From positions 1 to 32,514 of the forward strand of contig JAPSFM010000055.1 in NCBI GenBank assembly GCA_035063885.1: a stretch of 32,514 nucleotides of DNA, given 5' to 3'. This DNA comes from CAADGY01 sp900696665. Its GTDB lineage: Bacteria > Acidobacteriota > Terriglobia > Bryobacterales > Bryobacteraceae. Position numbers and translations under genes: made by a program. Positions 16,369 through 24,403 of the stretch are shown here, one piece after another. Every line of letters starts with the position of its first letter. Within the stretch, counting starts at the first letter, position 1. The notes beneath the pieces were generated by a model, which saw only the letters and a program-made list of their open reading frames with translations, ran no database searches and was not told where the DNA came from.

Positions 16369-17132
16369 GCCCTGGCGAAGTGGTGGTTTACAGACTCGGC
16401 TGGCGGGTGGTACATAGAATCCAGCCGGTGAAGCGGAGGCGAGCTCTATCGCATTGCACATACATGGCAGTATTATGCATAACGCTATTACGTATATCAA
16501 GACAGCCTTTGTTTCAGGCTGGAAAGCCGGCGGCACTGCTACGATCAGCATCGGCTTCGCGCACAGGCGCCGAAGGAACTTCCTGCCGGTCAGCTACGTG
16601 TGATCGTGTTTCTGCCGGAACTGCGTCCCGCGCTCCTGCTTACGGCAACGGGTAGCTGTCAGTTGTCAGACCTGCCGGACGGAAAAGTCAGAACAGCTAT
16701 TAGCGCGCGTAGTTTGCCTCAAAGCTCTCGCGATATCAGAACTAGAAACACCATTCTTACAACTGGTGATCGACCGCATAATCGGAAGCCATTTATCGAG
16801 CAGAATGGCCGAGTCTTCCATGATGGGAACTGACTGACGCGTTGAATTGTCTGATGCGTCAAGTCTGCCTGGACAAGCGCGGCACTCCCAGCGGCTATTG
16901 GAGCCGGGACCGGAAGTCCCTTGCCAGCAGACGAGAACGTTGCGGCCGAAGCGTCGAACCAGCCTGGGAGGTACGGAAGCACCATCACAAGACAAAAGAT
17001 CGCAGTAAGGAGCGGCGTGGGGATCATTTCGAATGAGCGGCGCAGAAGCGCCGAATCGGTCACGACAGGCGCTTTGATTGCAGTCTGGCGAGCCTTCCGG
17101 AGCCCGTGCGCCATGCTGCATCGCGGCCGGAT
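16369..17132. other. Gene-poor scar region between membrane protein and prmA
   Basis: No intact gene is convincing here. The stretch holds the IS1595-like transposase fragment listed separately. At about 16564-16620 a plus-strand frame reads QAPKELPAGQLRVIVFLPE, vaguely like the N-terminal strand of small antitoxin proteins, but it has no start and stays unassigned. A minus-strand frame at 16719-17114 contains a hydrophobic run (PTPLLTAIFCLVMVLPYLPGW), but it overlaps the transposase frame and has no other support. The region looks like layered insertion debris. Confidence 0.5.
16666..16960 (-). pseudogene. Decayed IS1595-family transposase N-terminus
   Basis: A minus-strand frame preserves the N-terminal architecture of IS1595-type (ISXO2-like) transposases. 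A zinc-ribbon-like pair (LVCWQGTSG and WECRAC, about 16870-16935) is followed by MEDSAILLDKWLP starting at 16821 and then SCKNGVSSSDIARALRQTT down to about 16705. Known family members carry an equivalent (F/M)EDS-x-x-PLDKW...CKNGVSS-x-x-IARA(L/I) block just after the ribbon. The frame then stops at 16666, and no catalytic DDE/DDN domain follows, so the element is dead. No flanking terminal inverted repeats were found. Confidence 0.6.
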
Positions 17133-17924
17133 CTATTGGACAAAACGCAGAACAATGCAACGCCACTCGTCCTGCTCAAGCAGGTCTGAAGCAGGAGCGG
17201 AATGGATTGCGGCTTGAACCGCCTTCACATCCCGCTGTGTGAAGCCGGATAGGATCAGCGTGCCTCTGCATACGCGCTCCAGGTCCGCCATCAGCCCCAG
17301 CAACGATTGTGCATTGAGGTTGGCGGCCACCGTTTCGAAGGCCCCGGTCGTCACTGATCGTACCGATCCGCAAAACAACGAAACAGTTGCGCGCGGTCCA
17401 AGGTTGCAGCGGGCGATTCGCGCGGCTTCGTAGTCGATATCGCAAGCGGTCACGCGGCCCGCTCCAAGCAACAGGGCCGCTTCACTGAGGATTCCGGATC
17501 CGGTGCCCACATCCAGAAAAGATGAGCCGGCAACCAGGTGGCGTTCCATGGCACGAAGTGCAAGCTGTGTGGCTGCGTGATACCCGGTGCCGCATGCCAG
17601 GCCCGGATGCACCGTCAGCCGGACTCTTCCGGCAGGAGCGGCATCCTCGCGCCATTCGGGCACCAGGTAGAATCGCTCGCCAACCGGCAGCGGTTCCCAC
17701 ATGGCGCGCGATACTTCCAGCCAATCGGTGGAGGCCACTCGTTTCCAGCGCGGATGGTACGGCGCGAAGGGCGACAGGTCGAGCTCTTTATCGAAGAACG
17801 CTTCCAACTCCCAGCGCCCGCCGGGAAATTCGTGTTCGGTGATGCCGGCCGTCCCGGCTTCCCATAGTATGGTGGTGAGCAGGTCCTTGCCGGCGTCGTC
17901 GCATTCCAGCCACAGTGAAAACAT
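17133..17924 (-). CDS. prmA: Ribosomal protein L11 methyltransferase-like
   Basis: A 263-aa SAM-dependent methyltransferase of the PrmA type, which trimethylates ribosomal protein L11. The N-terminal substrate-recognition domain (MFSLWLECDDAGKDLLTTILWEAG start, W-rich ~75-100) is followed by HPGLACGTGYHAATQLALRA, the SAM loop FLDVGTGSGILSEAA (~residues 135-150) and the CDID acidic strand. The family NPP-type motif appears here as AANLNAQ. ATG 17924 is preferred to GTG/ATG starts at 17948 because it matches family N-termini. It lies 10 bp after the ligase stop. The annotation is sound at family level; methylation of L11 is inferred. Confidence 0.88.
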   Translation of the reverse strand: MFSLWLECDDAGKDLLTTILWEAGTAGITEHEFPGGRWELEAFFDKELDLSPFAPYHPRWKRVASTDWLEVSRAMWEPLPVGERFYLVPEWREDAAPAGRVRLTVHPGLACGTGYHAATQLALRAMERHLVAGSSFLDVGTGSGILSEAALLLGAGRVTACDIDYEAARIARCNLGPRATVSLFCGSVRSVTTGAFETVAANLNAQSLLGLMADLERVCRGTLILSGFTQRDVKAVQAAIHSAPASDLLEQDEWRCIVLRFVQ

Positions 17925-17934
17925 CGTGCCGCGC

Positions 17935-19542
17935 TCAACCCTGCACACGGGTGGTCTTGCCCGCCCAATACTTCTCTTTCAGCACGAGCTTTCGCACTTT
18001 CCCGGTACCGCTTTTCGGAAGAGGCTCCGTGGAGAATTCAATCACCTTCGGCAATTTGAATCGGGCAATGCGTTTCTCCACGAATGCCAGTAAAGCTTCG
18101 GTCGTCAATCCGGACCCGGGCCGCGCTACCACGATAGCCGCGGGGACTTCTCCCCAGCGCTCGTCCGGTGCCGCCACGACGGCACATTCAAGAATGTCCG
18201 GGTGTGCCGCCACCGCCTTCTCGATCTCGATAGAAGAAATATTCTCGCCGCCGCTGATGATGATTTCTTTCTTGCGGTCCACGATCAGGAGATAGCCGTA
18301 TTCGTCCCATACTGCCATGTCCCCCGTGTGAAACCAGCCGCCAGCCATCGAGTTTTTTGTCGCCTCGGGATCGTCGAAGTAGCCTTCCATGACATGATCG
18401 CTCCGGGTGACGATTTCTCCGATGGTCTTCATGTCGCGCGGAACATCGCGCATCTCCAGGTCCACCACCCGGATTTCGACCCCCGGAAAAGCCCAGCCCG
18501 TCATCGCCTGCCGCTGATACCGCTCTTCGTCGTTTGCGCAGGGAACCTCACGCTTTGGACGCGACAGCGTAATCACGGGCGCCGTTTCCGTAAGGCCGTA
18601 GCCGCCCAGGCATTCGCATCCGAACGCCCGCTCCATACGTTCGATCAACTCAGGGGAGGCCGCCGCGCCTCCGGTCATAATCTGTCTCACGCTGGACACG
18701 TTGAATTTCTCCCGTTCCGGGCAGTTCAGCAGGGCGTTGGCCATGGTAGGAACCAAGCTCATATGCGTCGCGGAGTGTTTCTCAATAAGGGCGAGGACGG
18801 TGACGGGGTCGAAACGCCGCACCATTACCTGCTTCAATCCGAGCATGGTGGAAATTTGCGGCCTCCCCCAGCCGTTGGCGTGAAACAGCGGAATGGTGTG
18901 CAGATCAACGGCAGTCTCCGGTTCCTTGATGATCGGCGCGACGGACAGAGCATGCAAATAGAGCGTCCGGTGCGACAGCATCACTCCTTTCGGAGTACCG
19001 GTGCTGCCGCTGGTGTAGAACAACTCGGCTACGCCATTCTCGTCATAGCTCGAAATGTCCGCGCGCTTGGGGTGGCCTCTTTCCAGCAGTTGCTCGTAGC
19101 TGAAATCGGCGGGTGCGGATTCCTGGTCGAGGCCGGCATACCACTCAATGGCCGGGCACGCCGTCCTGAAACTCTCTACTATCGCGGCGAAGTCCGATTC
19201 GAACAGCAGCATGCGCGCTCCGGAATGATTCAAAATGCCGATCAATTCCTGAGCGCTCAGCCGGACATTGAGCGGCATCACGATTCCGTGAGCCTGCACC
19301 ACGCCGTAATAGCCTTCCAGCAGTTTGTGTGTGTTGAAGCTCAGATAGGCCACGCGGTCGCCCGCCGCAATGCCCAGCGCCGCCAGCGCCGTAGCCAGCC
19401 GCTCGCATCGTTCTCCGAACTCGGTATAGGTGAACTGTCTCTCACCGCAGATCACACCGGTGTTCGAACCGAACAAATCCATGGCGCGGTGAAGAAAACG
19501 GATAGGTGTAAGTGGTATGAACATGGCCCTGGCAATGGGCAT
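17935..19542 (-). CDS. Fatty-acid/acyl-CoA synthetase (AMP-forming ligase)
   Basis: A 535-aa ANL-superfamily enzyme that activates a carboxylic acid with ATP and transfers it to CoA. The phosphate loop YTSGSTGTPKGVMLSH is at ~175-192, the adenine-binding GGYGLTET at ~315, the W-F-H-T-G-D-M-A motif at ~415 and RKKEIIISGGENIS at ~430. The C-terminal catalytic lysine is in PKSGTGKVRK. Substrate length cannot be read; close relatives are called long-chain or medium-chain fatty-acid CoA ligases. ATG 19542 is used; ATG 19524 (MFIPLTPI) is equally possible. It sits between pdxT and prmA on the same strand with small gaps, so it is likely in one transcript. Confidence 0.92.
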   Translation of the reverse strand: MPIARAMFIPLTPIRFLHRAMDLFGSNTGVICGERQFTYTEFGERCERLATALAALGIAAGDRVAYLSFNTHKLLEGYYGVVQAHGIVMPLNVRLSAQELIGILNHSGARMLLFESDFAAIVESFRTACPAIEWYAGLDQESAPADFSYEQLLERGHPKRADISSYDENGVAELFYTSGSTGTPKGVMLSHRTLYLHALSVAPIIKEPETAVDLHTIPLFHANGWGRPQISTMLGLKQVMVRRFDPVTVLALIEKHSATHMSLVPTMANALLNCPEREKFNVSSVRQIMTGGAAASPELIERMERAFGCECLGGYGLTETAPVITLSRPKREVPCANDEERYQRQAMTGWAFPGVEIRVVDLEMRDVPRDMKTIGEIVTRSDHVMEGYFDDPEATKNSMAGGWFHTGDMAVWDEYGYLLIVDRKKEIIISGGENISSIEIEKAVAAHPDILECAVVAAPDERWGEVPAAIVVARPGSGLTTEALLAFVEKRIARFKLPKVIEFSTEPLPKSGTGKVRKLVLKEKYWAGKTTRVQG

Positions 19543-19585
19543 ATTCTACGACATGCGAAACCACGCCCGGGGCTGCGCCAGTTGG

Positions 19586-20209
19586 TTACCGATGTTGTTC
19601 CGATTTCGGGCTATCGTGAGTTTCCGGCCCAAGTTTCCGCAAAAACAATTTGTGCAGCGAACGGTCCGCCGTCAGTTCCGGATGAAATGTCGCAACAAGG
19701 TGCCGGCCCTGTTCCACCAGGACGGGGTCTCCCTGGAAGCGGGCCAGCACTTTCACGCCTTCACCAACTCTCCGGATGACCGGCGCGCGAATGAAGACGG
19801 CTTCGAAGTCCTCCGACGCCCCGCCGCTTCGCACGAAGCCAGGAGCGGCATCGATGCGGGCGACACGACTGTCGAGTTGCCGGCCGTACGCGTTCCGTTC
19901 GACATCGATGTCCACCACATTCAGCGATTCCTGTACCGGGTTGGTTACCTTGGAGGCCAAAAGAATCGCCCCCGCGCACGTACCGAACACAGGCTTCACT
20001 TCCGCAAAGCGCTTCAACGGTTCCAACAGGTTTTCGACGCGAAGCAGTTTCAGCATGGTTGTGCTTTCACCGCCCGGGATAATCAGCCCTTCCACCTGTT
20101 CCAGTTGTTCCGACGTACGCACCGGTATCGCTTCGGCGCCGGCCTGCTGAAGCGCTTTTTGATGAGCCTCGAAATCGCCTTGCAGCGCGAGGACTCCGAC
20201 CCTTCTCAT
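19586..20209 (-). CDS. pdxT: Pyridoxal 5'-phosphate synthase glutaminase subunit
   Basis: A 207-aa class I glutaminase that releases ammonia from glutamine for the PdxS synthase in vitamin B6 formation. It shows GVLALQGDFEAH at the N-terminus, PGGEST at 45-50, the nucleophile C78 in GTCAG, and the C-terminal TFHPELT with the catalytic His/Glu. It is complete and of normal length. ATG 20209 follows the upstream stop by 4 bp (an ATGAAGGAATG arrangement), suggesting translational coupling to the BsuPI-domain gene. Its usual partner pdxS is not next to it in this window. Confidence 0.95.
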   Translation of the reverse strand: MRRVGVLALQGDFEAHQKALQQAGAEAIPVRTSEQLEQVEGLIIPGGESTTMLKLLRVENLLEPLKRFAEVKPVFGTCAGAILLASKVTNPVQESLNVVDIDVERNAYGRQLDSRVARIDAAPGFVRSGGASEDFEAVFIRAPVIRRVGEGVKVLARFQGDPVLVEQGRHLVATFHPELTADRSLHKLFLRKLGPETHDSPKSEQHR

Positions 20210-20213
20210 TCCT

Positions 20214-21182
20214 TCATTGTGCGGGTTTCGCAGACCGAATTTCAAAGCTGAGCCCCGCCGAGAATACGGGCGGTTCGCTGCTGGTAAGCCATGCCTTCAC
20301 TGCATACCGGCCTTCGGGCAACGCGGCGAGAGGGACGTCGACTACCCAGTTTTTCTCCTCTCCGGGCCCGATGACAATGGTCTCCATCACTTGCGCAAAC
20401 AATTTGTCGGCAGACCAGGTGTAGACGCTTTCGCCGCGATCGTTCCAGATCTGCAGATCGAACCGTTGACCGGACGGAAATGTCACGCTTAGCGGCTTCT
20501 CCTGACCGTTCCGCAGCGTCAGGCGGGCGATCATTTGCCGCGAATCTCCGCTGCCAGGAGCGGGGTAGGTTGTCTGGCCGATTGTCAATCCGAAGCCAGT
20601 TCCCGGACCTGGGATCACGGTCACGTCCCCGATGCGCGCATAGATCAGATCGAACTGCCGCGGTCCCCCAAAAGTCGTCTCGCGGCGGCTTACCAGGCCG
20701 ATTCCAGGCAGATACTTATCTTCCTGATTGCCGGCATCGGCACAGTTGCCTGGGTCATACCGGATCTCCAGGGCATTGGAAAACTCTCCGATAGGTCCCG
20801 AGTACTCGGCACCGTGTGAGACAACGTGTGCGGTCTGAACGCACGGAGGAATATCTTCCTGGTACGTGCTGCCATCTCCAGCCGAGAAATCCGCGTACAG
20901 TCTTTCAGCCTGGTCCTCGCCCAATGCTATAAGTTTCCCGCTGGGCGCCATTCGCAACCAGAGGTCTCCTTCCCAAAGCCCGCGAACAAGTGAGTACTCC
21001 CCTGCGGCGATTGTGGCTGTACGCACTACCTCGACCGTTCGGATTTCAGTCCCAGTGGATCCGCCGGACCTGTAGATCCACTGGTTACCAGGTTGCAATG
21101 GAAAGTAATCCGGCTGGGCGGCGGCAAATCCCGCGGTGGCCAGCAGAACTGAGCTAATCGTAAAAGTTTTTTTCCCAAGCAT
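20214..21182 (-). CDS. Exported protein with C-terminal BsuPI-like domain
   Basis: A 322-aa predicted secreted protein. The signal peptide is MLGKKTFTISSVLLATAGFAAA. Residues ~25-190 form a domain beginning YFPLQPGNQWIYRSGG, a pattern common in acidobacterial exported proteins of unknown role. Residues ~215-315 resemble the BsuPI intracellular proteinase inhibitor fold (LSVTFPSGQRFDLQIWND, VYTWSADKLFAQVM, LPEGRYAVKAWL). Inhibitor activity is not implied; the fold is widespread in adhesion-type proteins. Its start overlaps the end of the aldo/keto reductase gene by 29 bp, and pdxT begins 4 bp after its stop. Confidence 0.82.
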   Translation of the reverse strand: MLGKKTFTISSVLLATAGFAAAQPDYFPLQPGNQWIYRSGGSTGTEIRTVEVVRTATIAAGEYSLVRGLWEGDLWLRMAPSGKLIALGEDQAERLYADFSAGDGSTYQEDIPPCVQTAHVVSHGAEYSGPIGEFSNALEIRYDPGNCADAGNQEDKYLPGIGLVSRRETTFGGPRQFDLIYARIGDVTVIPGPGTGFGLTIGQTTYPAPGSGDSRQMIARLTLRNGQEKPLSVTFPSGQRFDLQIWNDRGESVYTWSADKLFAQVMETIVIGPGEEKNWVVDVPLAALPEGRYAVKAWLTSSEPPVFSAGLSFEIRSAKPAQ

Positions 21183-22122
21183 GTGCTTTTATTTTTTCGA
21201 GTGTATTCCGGTCTAACGGACCCATACCGGCGACCGCGGTATTGCGTTCGACGTTACGAACCCGCCGCATTCCAGGTATGACCGTTGAGACCGCCTCATG
21301 CGAGAGACAGAAGCGAAGGGCAATCTCCGGCAGTTCACCGTTAACCCCAGCCAAGTCCGCCTTTAAAGCGTTTACGCGCTCCACGACCTGCCTCTTGCGA
21401 TCTCCTCCAAAGTAAGACGCGCGAAAATCGCCTGGCGCGTACTCACTTTTTTCAGAAATTGTGCCCGTCAGGCTGCCCTCATCGAATGGAACTCTCGCCA
21501 GTACGCCGATATTCCGTTCTAAACAAAGCGGGAACAAATGCTTTTCAGGACTCTGGTCAAAAATGTTGTAGATCACCTGCACCGCGTCGATCAGCCCCGT
21601 CTCGATAAGTTCGAGCGCGGAATCAGGCTGATGATCGTTGATAGAGACGCCCACCCATCGTGCCTTACCCTGCCGCTTGATATCTTCAAAGGCTCTTCGC
21701 CATTCGTCCCGGCCGATCCACTCCGGATTCCAGACATGCAATTGCTGTAAGCCGGCGGTCTCCATTCCAAGATTGCGCAGGCTGGTTTCGGTACATTTCA
21801 TGATGTAGCCATATGGAAATACTTCATTTATGCCAATGCCGGGGCGGGCCGGCCATAATTGGTTCTTGGGTGGTACTTTGGTGGCGATGAAAATGTCCTT
21901 TCCGGATTCTTTCACAGCCCGGCCAACCAGTTTTTCACTGTGTCCGGCGCCATAGGCCAGGGCGGTGTCGATCAGGTTCACGCCCCGGTCAATCGCCATG
22001 CGCAGCGCCCGAAGAGATTCATCGTCGTTGCCGCCCTGCCACAACCCGCCCCCGATCCCCCATGCTCCGTAGCCGATTTCACTCACTTCGAAGTTTGTCC
22101 TGCCGAGCTTTCGATAACGCAT
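21154..22122 (-). CDS. Aldo/keto reductase
   Basis: A 322-aa cytoplasmic NADPH-type oxidoreductase. The start MRYRKLGRTNFEVSEIGYGAWG is typical. The catalytic set is visible: D52 and Y57 (NLIDTALAYGAGHSEKLVG), K82 (IATKVPP) and the His in LQQLHVW (~130). Near the C-terminus, VSTVIPGMRR is the cofactor-binding motif. The reading frame extends upstream to 22632, but that part is antisense to the neighbouring gene, so ATG 22122 with GGGGG just upstream is used. Physiological substrate unknown. It is the first gene of a five-gene minus-strand run ending at prmA. Confidence 0.92.
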   Translation of the reverse strand: MRYRKLGRTNFEVSEIGYGAWGIGGGLWQGGNDDESLRALRMAIDRGVNLIDTALAYGAGHSEKLVGRAVKESGKDIFIATKVPPKNQLWPARPGIGINEVFPYGYIMKCTETSLRNLGMETAGLQQLHVWNPEWIGRDEWRRAFEDIKRQGKARWVGVSINDHQPDSALELIETGLIDAVQVIYNIFDQSPEKHLFPLCLERNIGVLARVPFDEGSLTGTISEKSEYAPGDFRASYFGGDRKRQVVERVNALKADLAGVNGELPEIALRFCLSHEAVSTVIPGMRRVRNVERNTAVAGMGPLDRNTLEKIKAHAWEKNFYD

Positions 22123-22161
22123 GCCCCCATTGTATTCAGTGCGAAAATAGAAGAAGGACAA

Positions 22162-22938
22162 ATGAAAAGGCTGTTCATCGTCCTGGTGCTCACCGCGGCC
22201 TCCGCTCTGAACGTTTTTGCACGTAATTACAAGCTCTACATGAAAGATGGCGAGTATCACGTTGTCCGCGAACACAAGGTGGAGGGAGACCGCGTCCGCT
22301 TTTACAGCGTGGAACGCAGCGAGTGGGAGGAGATTCCGGTAGCGCTCGCCGATCTCGACCGGACAAGCAAGGAGATCGCCGAAGAAGAGAGCGCACGGAA
22401 AGAGGAAGCAGCTATTCTCGCGGCGGAAGACAAAGCTGAACGCGAGATGCGCCGTGAGATCGAACGCATTCCCCAGGAAGCCGGCGTATATTTCGACGAG
22501 GGCGAGACCCTTCGCACCATCAAACAGGCAGAATCGAAAGCGGTCACGAATAAAGGAAGGAGCATTCTGAAAGTGCTGGCTCCGATTCCTGTGATTACGG
22601 GAAAGGCCTCCATCGAAGTGGACGGCGCGCACTCGGCGAATGTGGTAAACAAGTCCCGTCCCGAGTTTTATTTCAGGCTGGCTGAATTGGAGCGCTTCGC
22701 TATGGTGCGGGTTACCTCCAAGAAGGACTCACGCGTGATCGTAAAGTGGACCATTGTTCCGGTGACGAACGAGATTGTCGACGAGTTTGAGGAGGTGGAG
22801 ACGTTTCGCCGCCAGGTTGCCGAGGGCATTTACAAGATTTGGCCCGAACAACCACTTAAGCCGGGCGAGTACGCCATCATCGAATACACCGAGGGCAAGG
22901 GCAACGTGCAGATCTGGGACTTTGCTTATCGCCCTTAA
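22162..22938 (+). CDS. Unrecognised exported protein with charged coiled-coil segment
   Basis: A 258-aa protein with a signal peptide (MKRLFIVLVLTAASALNVFA). A short strand-rich part with YKLYMKDGEYHVVREHKVEGD is followed by a strongly charged helix at ~residues 72-110 (ADLDRTSKEIAEEESARKEE and on), likely a coiled coil. A beta-rich C-terminal domain (SILKVLAPIPVITG to VQIWDFAYRP) follows. The family seems common in acidobacteria but has no function I can name. AGAAGGA lies about 5 nt before the ATG. The start is 39 bp from the divergent reductase start. Its stop abuts, base to base, the stop of the convergent glycosyltransferase. Confidence 0.82.
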   Translation: MKRLFIVLVLTAASALNVFARNYKLYMKDGEYHVVREHKVEGDRVRFYSVERSEWEEIPVALADLDRTSKEIAEEESARKEEAAILAAEDKAEREMRREIERIPQEAGVYFDEGETLRTIKQAESKAVTNKGRSILKVLAPIPVITGKASIEVDGAHSANVVNKSRPEFYFRLAELERFAMVRVTSKKDSRVIVKWTIVPVTNEIVDEFEEVETFRRQVAEGIYKIWPEQPLKPGEYAIIEYTEGKGNVQIWDFAYRP

Positions 22939-24045
22939 TCACAGTTCCCTGAAGAACTCCAGAGACTCTTGTGCACACCGGTCCCACTGGTATCGTAATG
23001 CCTGACGCTTGGCTGCGCCCGCCAGTCTCTCTCGCAAAGACGGCGACAATAGAATACTCTTTAGCCCCGATGCCAGTTCCGCGGGACTGCGTGGGTCAAT
23101 CAGAATCCCGCCCGGACCGGTCACTTCCGGTAAAGACGAGACGTTAGAGGTAATGACCGGCACGCCGGCCGCCATGGCTTGCGCCACCGGAAACCCAAAG
23201 CCTTCGTAAAGCGATGGATACGCCAATACACGCGCACCTGCCGTCAATGCAGGCAAGTCCTGTTCCGGCACGTAACCTGCATAGCGAACCCCGTTTATTC
23301 CCTTTTCGAGGCGTGCCATCACGGATTCGGAGCGCCATCCCTCCGGCCCGGCGATTACGAGCCGGAACTGGTCCCGGAACTCGTCCGCAAGGCTCTCCCA
23401 GGCATCCAACAGCCCACCTACGTTTTTTCTAGGCTCGATGGTTCCCACAAATAACACGTAATCCTTCTCGATGCCGAGCTTGTGCCGGACCTCGGCAACG
23501 CGTGCGGCATCCACATCAAAAAAAACAGGCGCGACGCCTGGATAAATCACAGATACCCGGTCCGGAGGAATCCCCAGTACGTGGACGGCATCGCGACGTG
23601 TGTTCTCTGAGACGGCAATGAGCCTTCGCGCTTTCTTTAACACACGTTCCGCGTACCCGGTATCAGCCTGCACGTTGGCGGGTGTATGAACATCCGGCAT
23701 AAGGGCGTACGTCAGGTCGTGAATGGTCGCCGTCACCAGCGGGCGCCTTGGCGGATTTCGCACCAGGTTCGAAATGTGAAACACATCGGTGTTTATGGTG
23801 AGAAGATCCACAACCGGGCTCCACCCGAACTTTGCTGCATAAACGAGCCCAAGCCTTGGCCAGGTTTGCCGGGGGCATAACACCGAGCGGTTGTGATGCA
23901 GTTCACCCAGTTCGTTCAAAAAAGGAAAGGCAAAGATACGATCGCCGCCGGCCTGCTGCCGCAAGTGTGTGATCCAGTGATAAAAGTAGGTCTTCACACC
24001 GGCACTACGCAGCAGCAGGGAACTGGCGTCGATCAGGATTCGCAT
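22939..24045 (-). CDS. Glycosyltransferase family 4 protein
   Basis: A 368-aa GT-B fold enzyme that transfers a sugar from an NDP-sugar. The N-terminal Rossmann domain starts MRILIDASSLLLRSAGVKTY. The linker DYVLFVGTIEPRKNV and the C-terminal E-x7-E region SLYEGFGFPVAQAMAAGVPV (~residues 280-300) are characteristic of GT4 mannosyl-, rhamnosyl- or similar transferases. No transmembrane segment. It starts 28 bp after the last gene of the metal-efflux operon on the same strand, so read-through is possible. A role in cell-surface glycan synthesis is inferred; there is no polysaccharide cluster around it. Confidence 0.92.
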   Translation of the reverse strand: MRILIDASSLLLRSAGVKTYFYHWITHLRQQAGGDRIFAFPFLNELGELHHNRSVLCPRQTWPRLGLVYAAKFGWSPVVDLLTINTDVFHISNLVRNPPRRPLVTATIHDLTYALMPDVHTPANVQADTGYAERVLKKARRLIAVSENTRRDAVHVLGIPPDRVSVIYPGVAPVFFDVDAARVAEVRHKLGIEKDYVLFVGTIEPRKNVGGLLDAWESLADEFRDQFRLVIAGPEGWRSESVMARLEKGINGVRYAGYVPEQDLPALTAGARVLAYPSLYEGFGFPVAQAMAAGVPVITSNVSSLPEVTGPGGILIDPRSPAELASGLKSILLSPSLRERLAGAAKRQALRYQWDRCAQESLEFFREL

Positions 24046-24073
24046 CAGAGATTGCGCGCGCCTGGCCGGCGCG

Positions 24074-24403
24074 CTATTTCATCGCTTCAATCTTTTCCAC
24101 CTTGATGATACCGGTCTTCTCGTACAACACGCCCGTAACTTTCACTTTCTGCGCCGCAAATTTTTCCGGCGTCTGCTGATCGCTGAGCGTGTACATCCTC
24201 CTGCCATCGTGCAGGGCGTACTTGTACTTGGAGCTTGATTTCACGCACTCCCGCACGCATTTCTCGTCGGGCGTCACGTTCATGTGCCCATGGTTGCCGC
24301 CGCACATAGTGTCGGTAATCACACCAACGAAAGTCCTTGTATTCTGGTTCGCGGCCGCCACGAACAGCACCGCGGAAAAAATTAGCGTTGTTAATGTTTT
24401 CAT
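24074..24403 (-). CDS. Small exported Cys/His/Met protein, DUF5818-like
   Basis: A 109-aa exported protein with signal MKTLTTLIFSAVLFVAAA. The mature part starts FVGVITDTMCGG and holds C34, H38, H40, M41, C49 and C53 in a compact set (MCGGNHGHM, then KCVRECVK). A small beta-barrel-like tail YALHDGRRMYTLSD ... KVKVTGVLYEKTGIIKVEKIE completes it. It resembles the acidobacterial DUF5818-type proteins, whose role is unknown. The clustered Cys/His/Met could bind a soft metal, and it is the last gene of a copper/silver efflux operon, which supports this; both are inferences. Its ATG overlaps the upstream stop (ATGA), so it is translationally coupled. Confidence 0.78.
   Translation of the reverse strand: MKTLTTLIFSAVLFVAAANQNTRTFVGVITDTMCGGNHGHMNVTPDEKCVRECVKSSSKYKYALHDGRRMYTLSDQQTPEKFAAQKVKVTGVLYEKTGIIKVEKIEAMK

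Noticed and set aside
16564..16620. Plus-strand fragment resembling an antitoxin N-terminus
   Set aside because: Under 20 residues of weak similarity, no start codon and no toxin partner.
16719..17114. Minus-strand frame with a hydrophobic segment in the scar region
   Set aside because: It overlaps the better supported transposase frame, and only the hydrophobic run speaks for it.
18202..19779. Long plus-strand open frame opposite the acyl-CoA ligase
   Set aside because: It is antisense to a strongly supported ligase, is rich in His/Arg/Gln as expected of a shadow frame, and has no recognisable domain.
21859..22161. Upstream extension of the coiled-coil exported protein
   Set aside because: The extension is antisense to the aldo/keto reductase and would bury the signal peptide; ATG 22162 has a good ribosome site.
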